A DNA stretch of 60,961 bases from Pirellula staleyi DSM 6068 (GCA_945875845.1 CAMCMB010000040.1:1-60961), one strand, 5' to 3'. Positions 8,948 to 18,173 are shown, counted from the first letter of the stretch. Translations and numbers: made by a program. The notes: generated from the letters alone by a model not told the origin.

Positions 8948-10474
8948 ATGAACCGAACTGTCGGAAATTGGAAATTGCTGGTTTTATCTTTAGTTTTTGG
9001 CGTTCCCGTAGCCTATTGGCTTCTTTCCGGGCCCCCCAGAGGCACATCGGTTGTCTACGCACAGCAGGTTGTGGACGCTCGTCAAGCACGCGGTGGTCTG
9101 GATCACACCATAGGTGCAGACCAAATGTCGAAGGTTTTTCGGGACGTTTCCAAGTCGCTTAAACCGTCGGTAGTCAGTATCAAAAACATGGTCGTCCGTT
9201 CAGCTCAAACTCGCGGCCAGTCTCGCGGTCCAATGAGAGGGCTGCCACCCGAGTTAGAACAGTTCTTTGGACGCCAATTCCCAGGGCTGGATCAAGAGGA
9301 CATCGAAGGGGGCAGCGGCGGGCCTAGCGGACGGTTTGAAAACGGGTTAGGTTCTGGTGTCGTCGTTCGCGAAGACGGCTATATCCTCACCAACAACCAT
9401 GTTGTGAAAGGTGCAAGCGTTCTCGAAGTCGTATTGAGCGACGATCGCCAGATGGAGGCTAAGGTCGTTGGGACCGATGAGCGCACGGATTTGGCTGTCC
9501 TTAAAATCAACGCAACCGGCTTGGTGGCTGCTCCTCTCGGTGATTCGGCAAGCATGGAAGTGGGGGATTGGGTCATTGCCATTGGAAGTCCTTTCGGTCT
9601 GACCCAAACCGTAACGGCCGGAATTGTTAGCGCGATCAATCGAAACGATCAAGGAATTACGCCCTACGACAATTTCATCCAAACCGATGCCGCGATCAAT
9701 CCTGGCAATAGCGGTGGGCCGCTATTGAATTTGCACGGTGAAGTGATCGGGATCAACACAGCGATTGCATCACGAAGCGGTGGCTACAGCGGAATTTGCT
9801 TCGCGGTCCCAAGCAACACGGCAAAACGAGTCCTAGACGACTTGATTTCGAAAGGACGAGTCACGCGAGGCGTCATCGGAATCAAGCCCGAAACGCTGAC
9901 GCCTGAAAAAGCGAAAAGCCTTTCGTTGCCTCCCGACACGCGAGGCGCCTTGGTCGCTTCGGTTAACAAAAACATGCCTGCGGACAAGGCCGGCATCAAA
10001 ACAGGAGACATTATCACATCCATCAATGGTTTGCCCATCGCATCCGAATCTAGCATGCGTCGAACTATTGGCGAGACGAAACCTGGCACCGAGTTAAAGG
10101 TTTCAGTCCTGCGCGATGGCAAGCAATCGGATATCGCAGTCACTGTCGGTGAATTGGATGAGTCGGCTTTGATCGCAAGCGCATCGGAATCCATGGAAGT
10201 GCTCGGGATGAACCTGGGCCCTGTTTCGAGCGAACTTGTCGAAGAGTATGGATTGAAGGATGGGGAAGGTGTCGAGGTCAAGGGCGTCAGTCGTCAAAGT
10301 CCCTTTGCCGCCACCATTCCACCTGGCGTGGTCATCCTGTCTGTGAACGGAAAAAAGGTAAACAGCCCGGCTGAATTTGCAGATGCTGCGGAGGCTGCGT
10401 TCAAGAAAGGTTCTATTCGGTTGGTCGTTCGAGATTCCGAAGGGGACAAATCCGTCCAGCTTCGCCTGCAATAG
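8948..10474 (+). CDS. DegP/DegQ-type periplasmic serine protease with two PDZ domains
   Basis: 508-residue exported protease of the trypsin-like Do (S1C) family, acting in envelope protein quality control. An N-terminal hydrophobic segment (residues ~9-27) is a signal peptide or anchor. The protease domain carries the catalytic triad His151 (ILTNNHVV), Asp181 (DERTDLAVLKI) and Ser255 (INPGNSGGPLL). The linker before it contains a Gln/Arg/Gly-rich insert (residues ~88-130) like the LA loop. A first PDZ domain follows at ~300-395 (GALVASVNKNMPADKAGIKTGDIITSING) and a second, more divergent one at ~405-505. The length and order match HtrA/DegP homologues. It stands alone between repeat-rich gaps and is followed by a palindromic repeat. 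Confidence 0.93.
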   Translation: MNRTVGNWKLLVLSLVFGVPVAYWLLSGPPRGTSVVYAQQVVDARQARGGLDHTIGADQMSKVFRDVSKSLKPSVVSIKNMVVRSAQTRGQSRGPMRGLPPELEQFFGRQFPGLDQEDIEGGSGGPSGRFENGLGSGVVVREDGYILTNNHVVKGASVLEVVLSDDRQMEAKVVGTDERTDLAVLKINATGLVAAPLGDSASMEVGDWVIAIGSPFGLTQTVTAGIVSAINRNDQGITPYDNFIQTDAAINPGNSGGPLLNLHGEVIGINTAIASRSGGYSGICFAVPSNTAKRVLDDLISKGRVTRGVIGIKPETLTPEKAKSLSLPPDTRGALVASVNKNMPADKAGIKTGDIITSINGLPIASESSMRRTIGETKPGTELKVSVLRDGKQSDIAVTVGELDESALIASASESMEVLGMNLGPVSSELVEEYGLKDGEGVEVKGVSRQSPFAATIPPGVVILSVNGKKVNSPAEFADAAEAAFKKGSIRLVVRDSEGDKSVQLRLQ

Positions 10475-10492
10475 CAGTATGTAGCACGATAT

Positions 10493-10551
10493 GTACGACG
10501 GACTTCCAAGTCCGTCAATGTGGAATCGACGGACTGGGAAGTCCGTCGTAC
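10493..10551. repeat. Short core copy of nested palindromic repeat family A
   Basis: Two 24-bp arms, GTACGACGGACTTCCAAGTC-type and its complement with one mismatch, flank AATGTGGAATC. Each arm is itself an inverted repeat (GACGGACTT/AAGTCCGTC). It is only the inner core of the 116-bp element seen at 15307, 31446, 43778 and 52764. It lies directly after the protease stop codon and before the convergent M16 peptidase gene, so it could serve as a bidirectional transcript end. Confidence 0.8.
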
Positions 10552-10633
10552 CATTAAACCACTAAAACGCTAGGCCCCGGTTTTTTCATAAACATCAATG
10601 CTCTGCGAAGTTGCGAAGGGTAAACCGAAGGTT

Positions 10634-11854
10634 TTAGCCTTCTGGCCCGACACTTACGATCACCTTCGTTCGGTCCGCGAGGGATTCGAATTCTTTTTGA
10701 ACCGTTTCGATTGAGATTTGTCGATAGTGTTCGGATGCGGACTGGATGGTTTCGTATTTGCGACGAATGGTCCATGCGTTACCGACCGAGAACAAGCGAT
10801 TGCTGGGTCGCTCGGAACCAAGGATCATTCCTGAGCAGATTTTGTTTTTGGCAAGTTCCAGTTCGCGGGCCGTGATAGGTGCTTCCTTTCCTTGATTCAG
10901 TATTTTTTGGATCATTGCCCAATTCTCGTCGTGCTGTTCTGGGGCACATGCCAGAAACGCACATAACAATCCACACTCCTCAAACTCCTGAGTAAAGATT
11001 GCCGCTGATTCCGCCAATCCTGTATCTACCAATTCCCAGAACAGTCGGCTACCCGTGTCATCGCCAAGAATGGACGCTAGTATTCTGGAAACGTATCGGT
11101 TTTCATCGCAATACCCAGGGCCCGGCGAATACTGAAGCGTATATTGCTGGGTTGCCGGTGGGTGAACCATCGCGATGTCTTCATTTCTTGGGACTGGCTG
11201 ATTCAATGAACGGCCAGCGGTCGAAGGCTTCCACTGCCGAGTCAATTCATCAACCGACAGCAGCAATTGATCGAAATCCACTGCACCCGCCGCGACGAGC
11301 GTCAAGTTGTTCGGGGCATATCTTGCTTGGTGATACGTACGCATCGAATCGGGATCGAGTTGGGCCACCGTCTCTTTCGTTCCCAAGACACGTCGGGACA
11401 GTGGATGATCTCCGAAGTAACCTTCTGCTGCGCGTTCCATGGCACCATAGGGTGGCTGATCGTCGTACATGGCGATTTCTTCCAAAATAACCTGACGCTC
11501 CGTTTGGAAATCTTCATCTCGAAGCGCTGGCCTCATCATGTCGCTGAGCAAGTCGAGAGCCGCGTGTTGGTTCTCACTCAACACACTCATGTAATAAACG
11601 GTCTGTTCCTCGCTTGTGTAAGCGTTGGATTGCGAACCTAGATCGTCAAGCTCGCGATTGACATCGATGGCCGTGCGTTTTTCAGTCCCCTTGAACATCA
11701 TATGTTCGAGAAAATGGCTGACGCCAGCCATATCAGGTGTCTCGTCTCTCGACCCCGTCTTGACGAAATAACCAAGCGACAGGCTGAAGGCTTCCGGATT
11801 GATCTCCGCGATCACTTCCAAGCCATTATCAAGTTTTTCACTGCGAAACTGCAT
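10634..11854 (-). CDS. M16 family zinc peptidase, catalytically competent subunit
   Basis: About 406 residues. The frame extends nine codons further upstream, but TGGAG seven bases ahead of the ATG at 11854 favours that start. It carries the inverted zinc motif HFLEH (about residues 47-51 from this start), with the downstream Glu of ERQVILEEIAMYDDQP as the probable third ligand. M16B peptidases (processing-peptidase/PqqF-like) degrade or process short peptides and often act as two-subunit clamshells. The gene overlaps the end of the second M16 gene by 17 bp, which implies coupled translation and a heterodimer. No signal peptide is evident, so it is probably cytoplasmic. Confidence 0.92.
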   Translation of the reverse strand: MQFRSEKLDNGLEVIAEINPEAFSLSLGYFVKTGSRDETPDMAGVSHFLEHMMFKGTEKRTAIDVNRELDDLGSQSNAYTSEEQTVYYMSVLSENQHAALDLLSDMMRPALRDEDFQTERQVILEEIAMYDDQPPYGAMERAAEGYFGDHPLSRRVLGTKETVAQLDPDSMRTYHQARYAPNNLTLVAAGAVDFDQLLLSVDELTRQWKPSTAGRSLNQPVPRNEDIAMVHPPATQQYTLQYSPGPGYCDENRYVSRILASILGDDTGSRLFWELVDTGLAESAAIFTQEFEECGLLCAFLACAPEQHDENWAMIQKILNQGKEAPITARELELAKNKICSGMILGSERPSNRLFSVGNAWTIRRKYETIQSASEHYRQISIETVQKEFESLADRTKVIVSVGPEG

Positions 11855-13085
11855 CGGCAAACTCCAAAGGTTCTGGTCCAATCGTAACTAGTGACCATCG
11901 GCGTGGCGGGTACTGTCGGTAGTGCTCCAACAAGCTCTCGCAAGTGAGTGCTTCTATGGCTTTGAGCAACTCTTGCCGAGTAGGTACACGTCCCAAGTAA
12001 GCCCAGTCATAGGCCATTTGTGAACTTCGGGACGAACTGCTTTCTTGCTCCATCACCAAGGATGTGCGCACACGCGACTTGAGTCGCTTTAGCTCGTCCG
12101 GTTCAATCCCTTGGCCGAGGGAACGAATCGTTGCGACCGTGACGTCGAGGGTTTCTTGTGCTCGTGGGGCGGTCGTCCCCGCGTAACATAATACGCTTCC
12201 GCAATCGTCCAGCGAATGCGAGGATGCGGAAACCGAGTACACCAAACCGCGTTTCTCTCGCACTTCGGCAAATAATCGAGAGCTCATGCCATCGCTCAAT
12301 ATTCCCACGAGCCCTCGACCTTGATAGTACTCGGCGTGATTGTAGGAAACCGCATCGTAGGCAAGTGCGATGTGCGTTTGTTGGCTGTCATGTTCCAAAT
12401 GCGAGTTTCCAGGAATCGATACGACTTTGGGATGTTTCGCAAGTGCATTCCCTTTCCAGTCGCCGAACAACCTCTCTGCCGTCGCGACAAAGTGCTCCCA
12501 ATGGAAATTCCCCGCCAAACTTAATATGGCGCCGTCGGGATGGTAGTGATCTTTTTGAAACGTCTTGCAGTCGACCAGCGTCGTTTCTGCTAAGCCCTTT
12601 TCGTCCCCAAGCGAGGAACGGCCGAACAGTTCACCATACCGCAATCTCTTTAGTTCCTTGAAACACTTTTGTGCCGGATCGTCATCGATCGAAGCGAGTT
12701 CGAGCAACGCGGACTGTCGCGCCTCCTCCAATTCTTGCTCGGGGAAGTGTGGCTGACGAAAGATGGCTGCCGCGATCTCAAGAGTGGGTTCGAGTACGCT
12801 TGCCATAGCTGCCATACTCAGCGAAGTATGGAACGTCGTTACCGAACTGGACCTTTCGACACCTAAAAAGTCAAGTTGTTCGACGATTTCTCGGCTAGTG
12901 TAGGGGCCGGCTCCGCGCTGGCACATCTCTAACGTGACTCCTGAAAGTCCTAGTCTGTTTTTCGGTTCATTGTGGGTGCCGGCTGGCAACAGAAGGGAAA
13001 ATGCTACCGACTCCAGCCAGGGCATGGGCTCGCCTAGTACGACCATTCCGTTAGGTAATCGATGTTCAAATACTTTTTGCTGCAT
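11838..13085 (-). CDS. M16 family peptidase-like protein, non-catalytic partner
   Basis: 415-residue M16-fold protein. Where the active subunit has HFLEH, this one reads GLSGVTLEMCQRG, so the zinc-binding His/Glu residues are missing. It retains the C-terminal R/Y substrate-binding signature (GMSSRLFAEVREKRGLVYSVSA) that in two-subunit M16B enzymes is supplied by the non-catalytic chain. The adjacent downstream gene has the zinc motif, and the two overlap. This fits the alpha/beta arrangement of mitochondrial processing peptidase and bacterial M16B heterodimers. Assignment to the fold is solid; the heterodimer is inferred from motif loss and gene overlap. Confidence 0.9.
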   Translation of the reverse strand: MQQKVFEHRLPNGMVVLGEPMPWLESVAFSLLLPAGTHNEPKNRLGLSGVTLEMCQRGAGPYTSREIVEQLDFLGVERSSSVTTFHTSLSMAAMASVLEPTLEIAAAIFRQPHFPEQELEEARQSALLELASIDDDPAQKCFKELKRLRYGELFGRSSLGDEKGLAETTLVDCKTFQKDHYHPDGAILSLAGNFHWEHFVATAERLFGDWKGNALAKHPKVVSIPGNSHLEHDSQQTHIALAYDAVSYNHAEYYQGRGLVGILSDGMSSRLFAEVREKRGLVYSVSASSHSLDDCGSVLCYAGTTAPRAQETLDVTVATIRSLGQGIEPDELKRLKSRVRTSLVMEQESSSSRSSQMAYDWAYLGRVPTRQELLKAIEALTCESLLEHYRQYPPRRWSLVTIGPEPLEFADAVSQ

Positions 13086-13207
13086 TCAATATCCCAGCGC
13101 CAAAAACCAAGGTTGCGGATTGGGGCGAATTCGGACCCACATCCGAAAACCCACGGAGAAGTATAGCGTTTTCCCAAATTCCGAGCAGTCTGCCCCTCGC
13201 TTAATTA

Positions 13208-14551
13208 CTAGATCCCCGTGTAATTAAATGGCGATATCCTTAACAACTCCTCCTGAACACGGCCTGACACAGCCAAGCTCAAGATGAATTCACGAATGGC
13301 TTTTTCGGTAATCACCTCACTCGTACGCGTTAAGCCCTTGAGAGCTTCGTAGGGCTGAGGATACCCCTCTCGTCTCAGAATGGTTTGGATGGCTTCCGCA
13401 ACCACTGCCCAGTTTGCATCGAGATCTGCGTGCAATGCGGACTCGTTGAGCAAGACTTTGCCCATGCCTTTCAACAACGAAGTGCATGCGATTAAAGTAT
13501 GAGCGATCGGGACTCCTATGTTTCGTAGGACCGTGGAGTCTGTCAAGTCACGTTGAAGGCGAGAAATTGGCAACTTAGCGCTGAGATGTTCGAAGATCGC
13601 ATTCGCGATGCCTAAGTTCCCCTCCGCATTTTCGAAGTCAATTGGGTTGACTTTATGCGGCATCGCCGACGAACCTACTTCCCCAGCTTTGATCTGCTGT
13701 CGGAAATAATTCATCGAAATGTAGGTCCAAAAATCTCGGCTCAAGTCAATCAAAATCGTATTGATGCGCTTGAGACCATCAAAGTAAGCCGCCAGGTGGT
13801 CATAGTGCTCGATTTGAGTTGTCGGACTCGAACGTTGCAACCCCAGCGATGCAACGAATTGGTTCCCAAACTGGTTCCAATCCAGTTGAGGGTATGCAAC
13901 GTGATGTGCATTAAAATTGCCCGTCGCACCTCCGAATTTGGCTGCGAATGGAACTTGAGCGAGCAAGTCCAATTGCTGCCGAATGCGTTCGCCGAAGACA
14001 TGGATCTCTTTGCCAAGTCGCGTTGGCGAAGCTGGCTGACCATGCGTTCGCGCCAGCATCGGCACGTCCTTCCATTGCTCCGCCATCGCCTCTATCTTCG
14101 ACAATACCTTTTGAATCGCCGGCAACACGACCTCGTGATGAGCTTCCTTCAGCAGCAGTGGTGTCGCCGTGTTGTTGACGTCCTGGGATGTGAGTCCAAA
14201 ATGAACAAACTCCTTGATCGACGACAAATTCAGTTGATCGAGCCGGTCCTTGACAAAGTACTCGATCGCTTTGACGTCGTGATTCGTGGTCTTCTCTATC
14301 TCCTTAACCGCGATCGCATCTTCCTCCGAGAATTTTACATAGATCGTTTCACGCAACGTGGGGAATATTGCCGCGTTGACTTGGCTCAGTTGGGGCAATG
14401 GCAGCTCGCAAAGAGCGATAAAGTACTCGGTTTCGATTCGCAATCGGTACTGAATCAACGCCGCTTCAGAAAAAAAACGAGCCAATATGGCGGTCTGATT
14501 TGAGTAGCGACCATCGACCGGTGAGATTGCCCATAGAGCATTGCGAGACAT
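13208..14551 (-). CDS. purB: Adenylosuccinate lyase
   Basis: Enzyme of purine biosynthesis that converts SAICAR to AICAR and adenylosuccinate to AMP, releasing fumarate. The open frame continues upstream to 14728, but the family start MSRNALWAISPVDGRY begins at the ATG at 14551, giving about 447 residues, close to E. coli PurB (456). The fumarase/aspartase superfamily signature SSAMPHKVNPIDFENAEGN lies at residues ~294-312, with the catalytic Ser at about 295 as in E. coli. MLARTHGQPASPTRLGKE supplies the His-containing catalytic loop, and TSQDVNNTA the substrate site. It stands alone on the minus strand, with the M16 pair 120 bp downstream. Confidence 0.95.
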   Translation of the reverse strand: MSRNALWAISPVDGRYSNQTAILARFFSEAALIQYRLRIETEYFIALCELPLPQLSQVNAAIFPTLRETIYVKFSEEDAIAVKEIEKTTNHDVKAIEYFVKDRLDQLNLSSIKEFVHFGLTSQDVNNTATPLLLKEAHHEVVLPAIQKVLSKIEAMAEQWKDVPMLARTHGQPASPTRLGKEIHVFGERIRQQLDLLAQVPFAAKFGGATGNFNAHHVAYPQLDWNQFGNQFVASLGLQRSSPTTQIEHYDHLAAYFDGLKRINTILIDLSRDFWTYISMNYFRQQIKAGEVGSSAMPHKVNPIDFENAEGNLGIANAIFEHLSAKLPISRLQRDLTDSTVLRNIGVPIAHTLIACTSLLKGMGKVLLNESALHADLDANWAVVAEAIQTILRREGYPQPYEALKGLTRTSEVITEKAIREFILSLAVSGRVQEELLRISPFNYTGI

Positions 14552-14724
14552 AGATTCAAATCGATACGAGTAGGTTTTGGAAATGCAGATGAGTTCGAAT
14601 GCTTGCAATCTAGCTGTTTTCCGTTCTTCTGGCGATTGGAAATTGCTGTAGACACCGAGTTGGTGATTCTGCGACTCTTCTGCTGAGCTGCGAGGCAGTT
14701 TGAAATCTACCTGGTGATTGGGTG

Positions 14725-14758
14725 GCACGCCCCGAGGAACTTGGCACGCCCCGAGGAA
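14725..14758. repeat. Short tandem duplication, GGCACGCCCCGAGGAAC unit
   Basis: Two tandem copies of a 17-bp unit in the upstream leader of purB. The unit resembles the duplication at 8554-8591. Confidence 0.5.
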
Positions 14759-14855
14759 CGAACGGCGTGTGAGTCGCTAGTTTCGTTTGCTTTGGCGTGC
14801 ACCGCTCGACCAAAGGGTTTTCGAATTTTTGAAAGTTTGCAGTGAGGTTGCGATT

Positions 14856-15182
14856 GTGAGGAATCATCGGCTCATCAAAGTACTTGGAATTTGTGCTGCG
14901 GTTCTACCATGGACCGGTTGCGCACATCCCACGGGCGCCCCGACTCAAGCGTATCCGCAACAGCAATATCAAAGCTATCCCTACGGTTACCAACCGGGCC
15001 AGCCGATTCAACCCAGCCCAATGGTGGGTGGGATTCCGACGACTCAGCCTGTCATGATGCCTCAAGGGCAAATTCCGACCTATCCTGTCATGCAGCAGGG
15101 GGCCGTACCGAGCTATCCCGCAGGATACACGGGCCAGCCCATGGTGCAACCTCAGCCACAGCCTCCCTACATCGGGCGGTAG
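14856..15182 (+). CDS. Small Pro/Gln/Tyr-rich probable lipoprotein
   Basis: About 108 residues. The frame opens at a TTG at 14787, but GAGG eight bases ahead of the GTG at 14856 and the immediate signal sequence favour the later start. The N-terminus (VRNHRLIKVLGICAAVLPWT followed by GC) looks like a lipoprotein signal with Cys at about residue 20. The rest is low-complexity, rich in Pro, Gln, Tyr and Gly (QAYPQQQYQSYPYGYQPGQP and PQPQPPYIGR), consistent with a flexible envelope-anchored tail. No domain is recognised. It is divergent from purB. Confidence 0.65.
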   Translation: MRNHRLIKVLGICAAVLPWTGCAHPTGAPTQAYPQQQYQSYPYGYQPGQPIQPSPMVGGIPTTQPVMMPQGQIPTYPVMQQGAVPSYPAGYTGQPMVQPQPQPPYIGR

Positions 15183-15257
15183 GGGACAAAACATAGTCGC
15201 ATCTTGCTCCGCAAAAGAAGCGTGAATGCCGCGACCTTTCGCGGATAGGCTGTGATT

Positions 15258-15310
15258 TCATAACCCGACGCGTAAGCGAGGGATCGCAGTCGGTCCCTCG
15301 CTTACCGGCT
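15258..15310. repeat. Palindromic repeat family D copy
   Basis: AACCCGACGCGTAAGCGAGG and CCCTCGCTTACCGG arms around ATCGCAGTCGGT. It abuts the family A element that begins at 15307, and a further D copy lies at 15525-15588. The whole 15183-15634 gap is made of repeats (D, A, C, D in order), and no gene was seen in it. Confidence 0.7.
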
Positions 15311-15422
15311 TGTTGATTTAATGGTACGACGGACTTCCAAGTCCGTCGAATTCCCCATTGACGGACTTGGAAGTCCGTCATACCGCCCTTACCCAATAAC
15401 GACTTCACTAAATCAACAGCCC
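15307..15422. repeat. 116-bp nested palindromic element (family A), copy 2
   Basis: Begins GGCTTGTTGATTTA and ends TAAATCAACAGCC, forming terminal inverted repeats. Inside are two self-complementary GACGGACTTCCAAGTCCGTC-type units separated by GAATTCCCCATT, then an arm with ACCCAATAACGACTTCAC. It has the same orientation as the copy at 43778 and is opposite to those at 31446 and 52764. Confidence 0.85.
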
Positions 15423-15445
15423 GTTACGCTTCGGGTTACCATAGC

Positions 15446-15495
15446 GTGGCACGAGCGCGCTCGCTCGTGAATCCATGGGCGAGACGCCCATGCCA
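15446..15495. repeat. Double-hairpin repeat (family C)
   Basis: Two hairpins, ACGAGCG..CGCTCGT and ATGGGCGAGACGCCCAT, inside GTGGC...GCCAC ends. A near-identical copy is at 21474-21523. Confidence 0.75.
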
Positions 15496-15634
15496 CTTTC
15501 GAATACCCCGTGTCACGGTCCGTTAAAGCAACGAGTCGGTGTGAGCGAGAGATCGCAGTGGGATCCTCGCTTACGCGTCGGGTTTTCAAAATGCCGCAAA
15601 TTCTTGGACTATTTGCAAATCACGTCCTATCGAG

Positions 15635-17149
15635 CTAAAGTCCAGGAATCGCCAGTGGAAAGGTTTTGTTTTCCGCGACTTCGCGTTTCAGAACTTCGAG
15701 AGCTTGATCGATGACTTCCTGATGCGTTGCCGCGATGTTCGTCTTCTCGGAAACATCGACGCTCAAGTCGTAAACTTCCCAATTCGAAATAGCCTTGGTC
15801 TTGAGACCTTGCCGGACCACCTTCATATCACCGAGGCGTACGGCAACTTGCCCTCCATACTCAGGGAATACCCAAACCATCGCGTTTCGTTCCTTGGGTT
15901 TTTCTCCCACTGTCATGCCTGTCATAACGGGCCACAAACTCTGACCATCCAGACCCACCGGTTTCTGCAAACCGACTGCGTCGCAGAGAGTCGGAAACCA
16001 GTCCGCAAAATATCCGGGCGTGTGGCTTACCGAACTTGCAGGAACGACACCCGGCAACCGGACAATCATCGGAACCCTTATTCCACCTTCGTACACGCTC
16101 CCCTTATATCCGCGTAAACCGGCTGTGCTGTTGAAGAATTTTGGATCTGCACCACCAATATGGAAATCGGTGTTGGGTGGCCCAGAATGTGTTGCACCAT
16201 TATCGCTTGAAAAGACCATGAGCGTACTGTTGGTCAGTCCTGCTTTTTCAATGGCATCCACAACACGGCCAACGTAACTGTCTAAATCGGAGATCATGGC
16301 TGCGTAGGCGGCTCTCGGTCGTGGATGTGGTAAATAGGAGCTCTCACCTCGATACACTTGGGTGTCCCAATCCGTAGGGAACTTATCGACGGATGCTTGC
16401 GGTGGATGCATGGCAACGTGGGGTTCGATGAATGGCAAGTAGAGAAAAAATGGTTTATCGCGGTTCGTTTGAATGAAGGTCTCTGCTTCTTGAATCATCA
16501 ACTTGGGAGCGTAGTTCTCGCCGATCCAATCCGTAGCTCGCACTGCCCCTTCGGGTTGTTTGCGATGACCTGGAATCGGCGGATCATTGATCTTGATTTT
16601 CTCAGAGTTGCGCCAAAGATGTGTTGGGTAGTAACTGTGTGCGACCGATTGGCAGTTGTAACCAAAAAACAGATCGAATCCCTTTCGACTCGGGTCGCCC
16701 GTACTTGCGACCGGGCCCAATCCCCACTTTCCCATCGCTCCTGTCGCGTAACCGGCTCTCTGAAAAACTTGAGCCAGTGTCAATGCATCCTCGGAGAGAG
16801 GAATTTGCCCCTCGGTGAACTCAGGAAAGTTTACTCGAGCTTGCCTATTGCCTCGGACCTCCGCATGACCAAGGTGCTTGCCTGTCATCAACACACACCG
16901 GGACGGAGCGCAGACGGGTGCGCCGCTGTAGTGTTGCGTGAAACGCATACCGTCCGCCGCAAGCCGATCGATATTGGGAGTAGGAATTTTCTCTTGGCCG
17001 TAACAACCCAGCTCGCCCCAGCCGAGATCGTCTGCCAGCATGAAAACGACGTTCAATCGCGAATCGGTTCGATCGGCTTTTGATTGTGCAAAGGAGCTTT
17101 CGGCCAGCAACCAAACGAATAGCGCGAAAAGCACGATAGGAGATTTCAT
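15635..17149 (-). CDS. Secreted sulfatase (arylsulfatase family S1)
   Basis: 504-residue exported type I sulfatase. Residues 1-21 are a signal peptide (IVLFALFVWLLAESSFAQ). The metal-binding pair Asp40-Asp41 (VVFMLADDLGWGELGCYG) is present. The formylglycine motif is CAPSR at Cys80-Arg84 followed by TGKHLGHAEVRGN. It therefore requires Cys-to-formylglycine conversion by an FGE-type maturase, not encoded here. Further active-site segments are GYATGAMGKWGLG and FSSDNGATHSG. Planctomycetes use many such enzymes on sulfated algal polysaccharides; the substrate of this one cannot be told. It is transcribed divergently from the tRNA-protein transferase gene. Confidence 0.93.
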   Translation of the reverse strand: MKSPIVLFALFVWLLAESSFAQSKADRTDSRLNVVFMLADDLGWGELGCYGQEKIPTPNIDRLAADGMRFTQHYSGAPVCAPSRCVLMTGKHLGHAEVRGNRQARVNFPEFTEGQIPLSEDALTLAQVFQRAGYATGAMGKWGLGPVASTGDPSRKGFDLFFGYNCQSVAHSYYPTHLWRNSEKIKINDPPIPGHRKQPEGAVRATDWIGENYAPKLMIQEAETFIQTNRDKPFFLYLPFIEPHVAMHPPQASVDKFPTDWDTQVYRGESSYLPHPRPRAAYAAMISDLDSYVGRVVDAIEKAGLTNSTLMVFSSDNGATHSGPPNTDFHIGGADPKFFNSTAGLRGYKGSVYEGGIRVPMIVRLPGVVPASSVSHTPGYFADWFPTLCDAVGLQKPVGLDGQSLWPVMTGMTVGEKPKERNAMVWVFPEYGGQVAVRLGDMKVVRQGLKTKAISNWEVYDLSVDVSEKTNIAATHQEVIDQALEVLKREVAENKTFPLAIPGL

Positions 17150-17399
17150 CAGGCTGGATCCTTGAATTTAGGATGGAACGGTGGAATGCAACCGAAGTTG
17201 CTTCCTCGCAACGATTCTGGCCTTACCGCGACCAAAAGTTCTGATACGCTTTCTGCTAGAATTTCTCGACCCATTAGTGGGATAGACTTCCAAATTGTCA
17301 AGCTGGAAATAATAGGCCAGAAGCCTCGGCCGCGGATCATCGATTCGTATTTTTGACCCATTGACGTCAGGTGAAACGGGTTCACGTTTTGAGTTTGCG

Positions 17400-18173
17400 A
17401 TGGATGGACAGGAAAATAGCGGCCGGGAAATAGCGAGACAAGACTTCCAAAGCCAGCGTCTTCCGAGTTCTTTGCCGATTGCCGATTTGATCCCCAACGA
17501 ACATGCTTGTTCCTATCTGGAGGGGCGAACGGCAAATTTGCCATTAAATCTGCCATCTCGATTGCTGACGCTCGACGAATTTGATGTGGTCCTAGCAAAC
17601 GGCATGCGACGATCGGGAGTCTTTCTTTATCATACCGCTTGCCATCAATGTTCGGCGTGTGAGCCTACGCGTGTCGATATTCACGAATTTGTTTTTCGCG
17701 ACTCGTTTCAGCGCGTTTTAAAACGAGGGGACAGGCACCTACAGGTACAAATAAATCGACCTAGCATCGATGAAAGACGGTTGACTTTGTTTAATCTCCA
17801 TCGAACCCAGCGTGGGCTTGGGGAGGCGGAATACGAGTATCGATTCAGCGAATACGACAGTTTCTTGGTCGACACATGTTGCGGGGAGACGGTTGAATTG
17901 AGCTACTGGTCGGCCGGCGAATTGATCGCTGTTTCCATTGTGGATTGTGGACGCAGCTCTCTTTCGGCTGTTTACACGTACTTCGACCCGGCCTATTCCA
18001 AGTTGTCCATCGGTACCTTTTCCATTTTGAAACAAATTCAATACGCCCTGGCAAGTGACCGAAAATATGTTTACTTGGGGATGTACGTGGCCGAAAACCG
18101 GCACTTAAACTACAAAGCTCGGTTCATGCCACAAGAACGATTTGTCAATGGACGCTGGGTGAAGTATTTCTGA
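17400..18173 (+). CDS. bpt: Leucyl/arginyl-tRNA-protein transferase (ATE/Bpt family)
   Basis: About 257 residues counted from the ATG at 17400; a TTG at 17361 opens the frame and cannot be excluded. It belongs to the R-transferase family, which attaches an amino acid from tRNA to the N-terminus of proteins bearing acidic residues (N-degron pathway). The N-terminal cysteine region HTACHQCSACEPTRVDIHEF and the C-terminal GNAT-like half (ELIAVSIVDCGRSSLSAVYT, PAYSKLSIGTFSILKQI, YLGMYVAENRHLNYKARF) match bacterial Bpt. No clpS or aat gene is adjacent. The product's exact aminoacyl specificity (Leu versus Arg) is assigned from its similarity to bacterial Bpt and not from a distinct residue. Confidence 0.88.
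   Translation: MDGQENSGREIARQDFQSQRLPSSLPIADLIPNEHACSYLEGRTANLPLNLPSRLLTLDEFDVVLANGMRRSGVFLYHTACHQCSACEPTRVDIHEFVFRDSFQRVLKRGDRHLQVQINRPSIDERRLTLFNLHRTQRGLGEAEYEYRFSEYDSFLVDTCCGETVELSYWSAGELIAVSIVDCGRSSLSAVYTYFDPAYSKLSIGTFSILKQIQYALASDRKYVYLGMYVAENRHLNYKARFMPQERFVNGRWVKYF

Noticed and set aside
13655-14503. 282-codon plus-strand open frame within purB
   Set aside because: Antisense shadow of purB, which has unmistakable family motifs.
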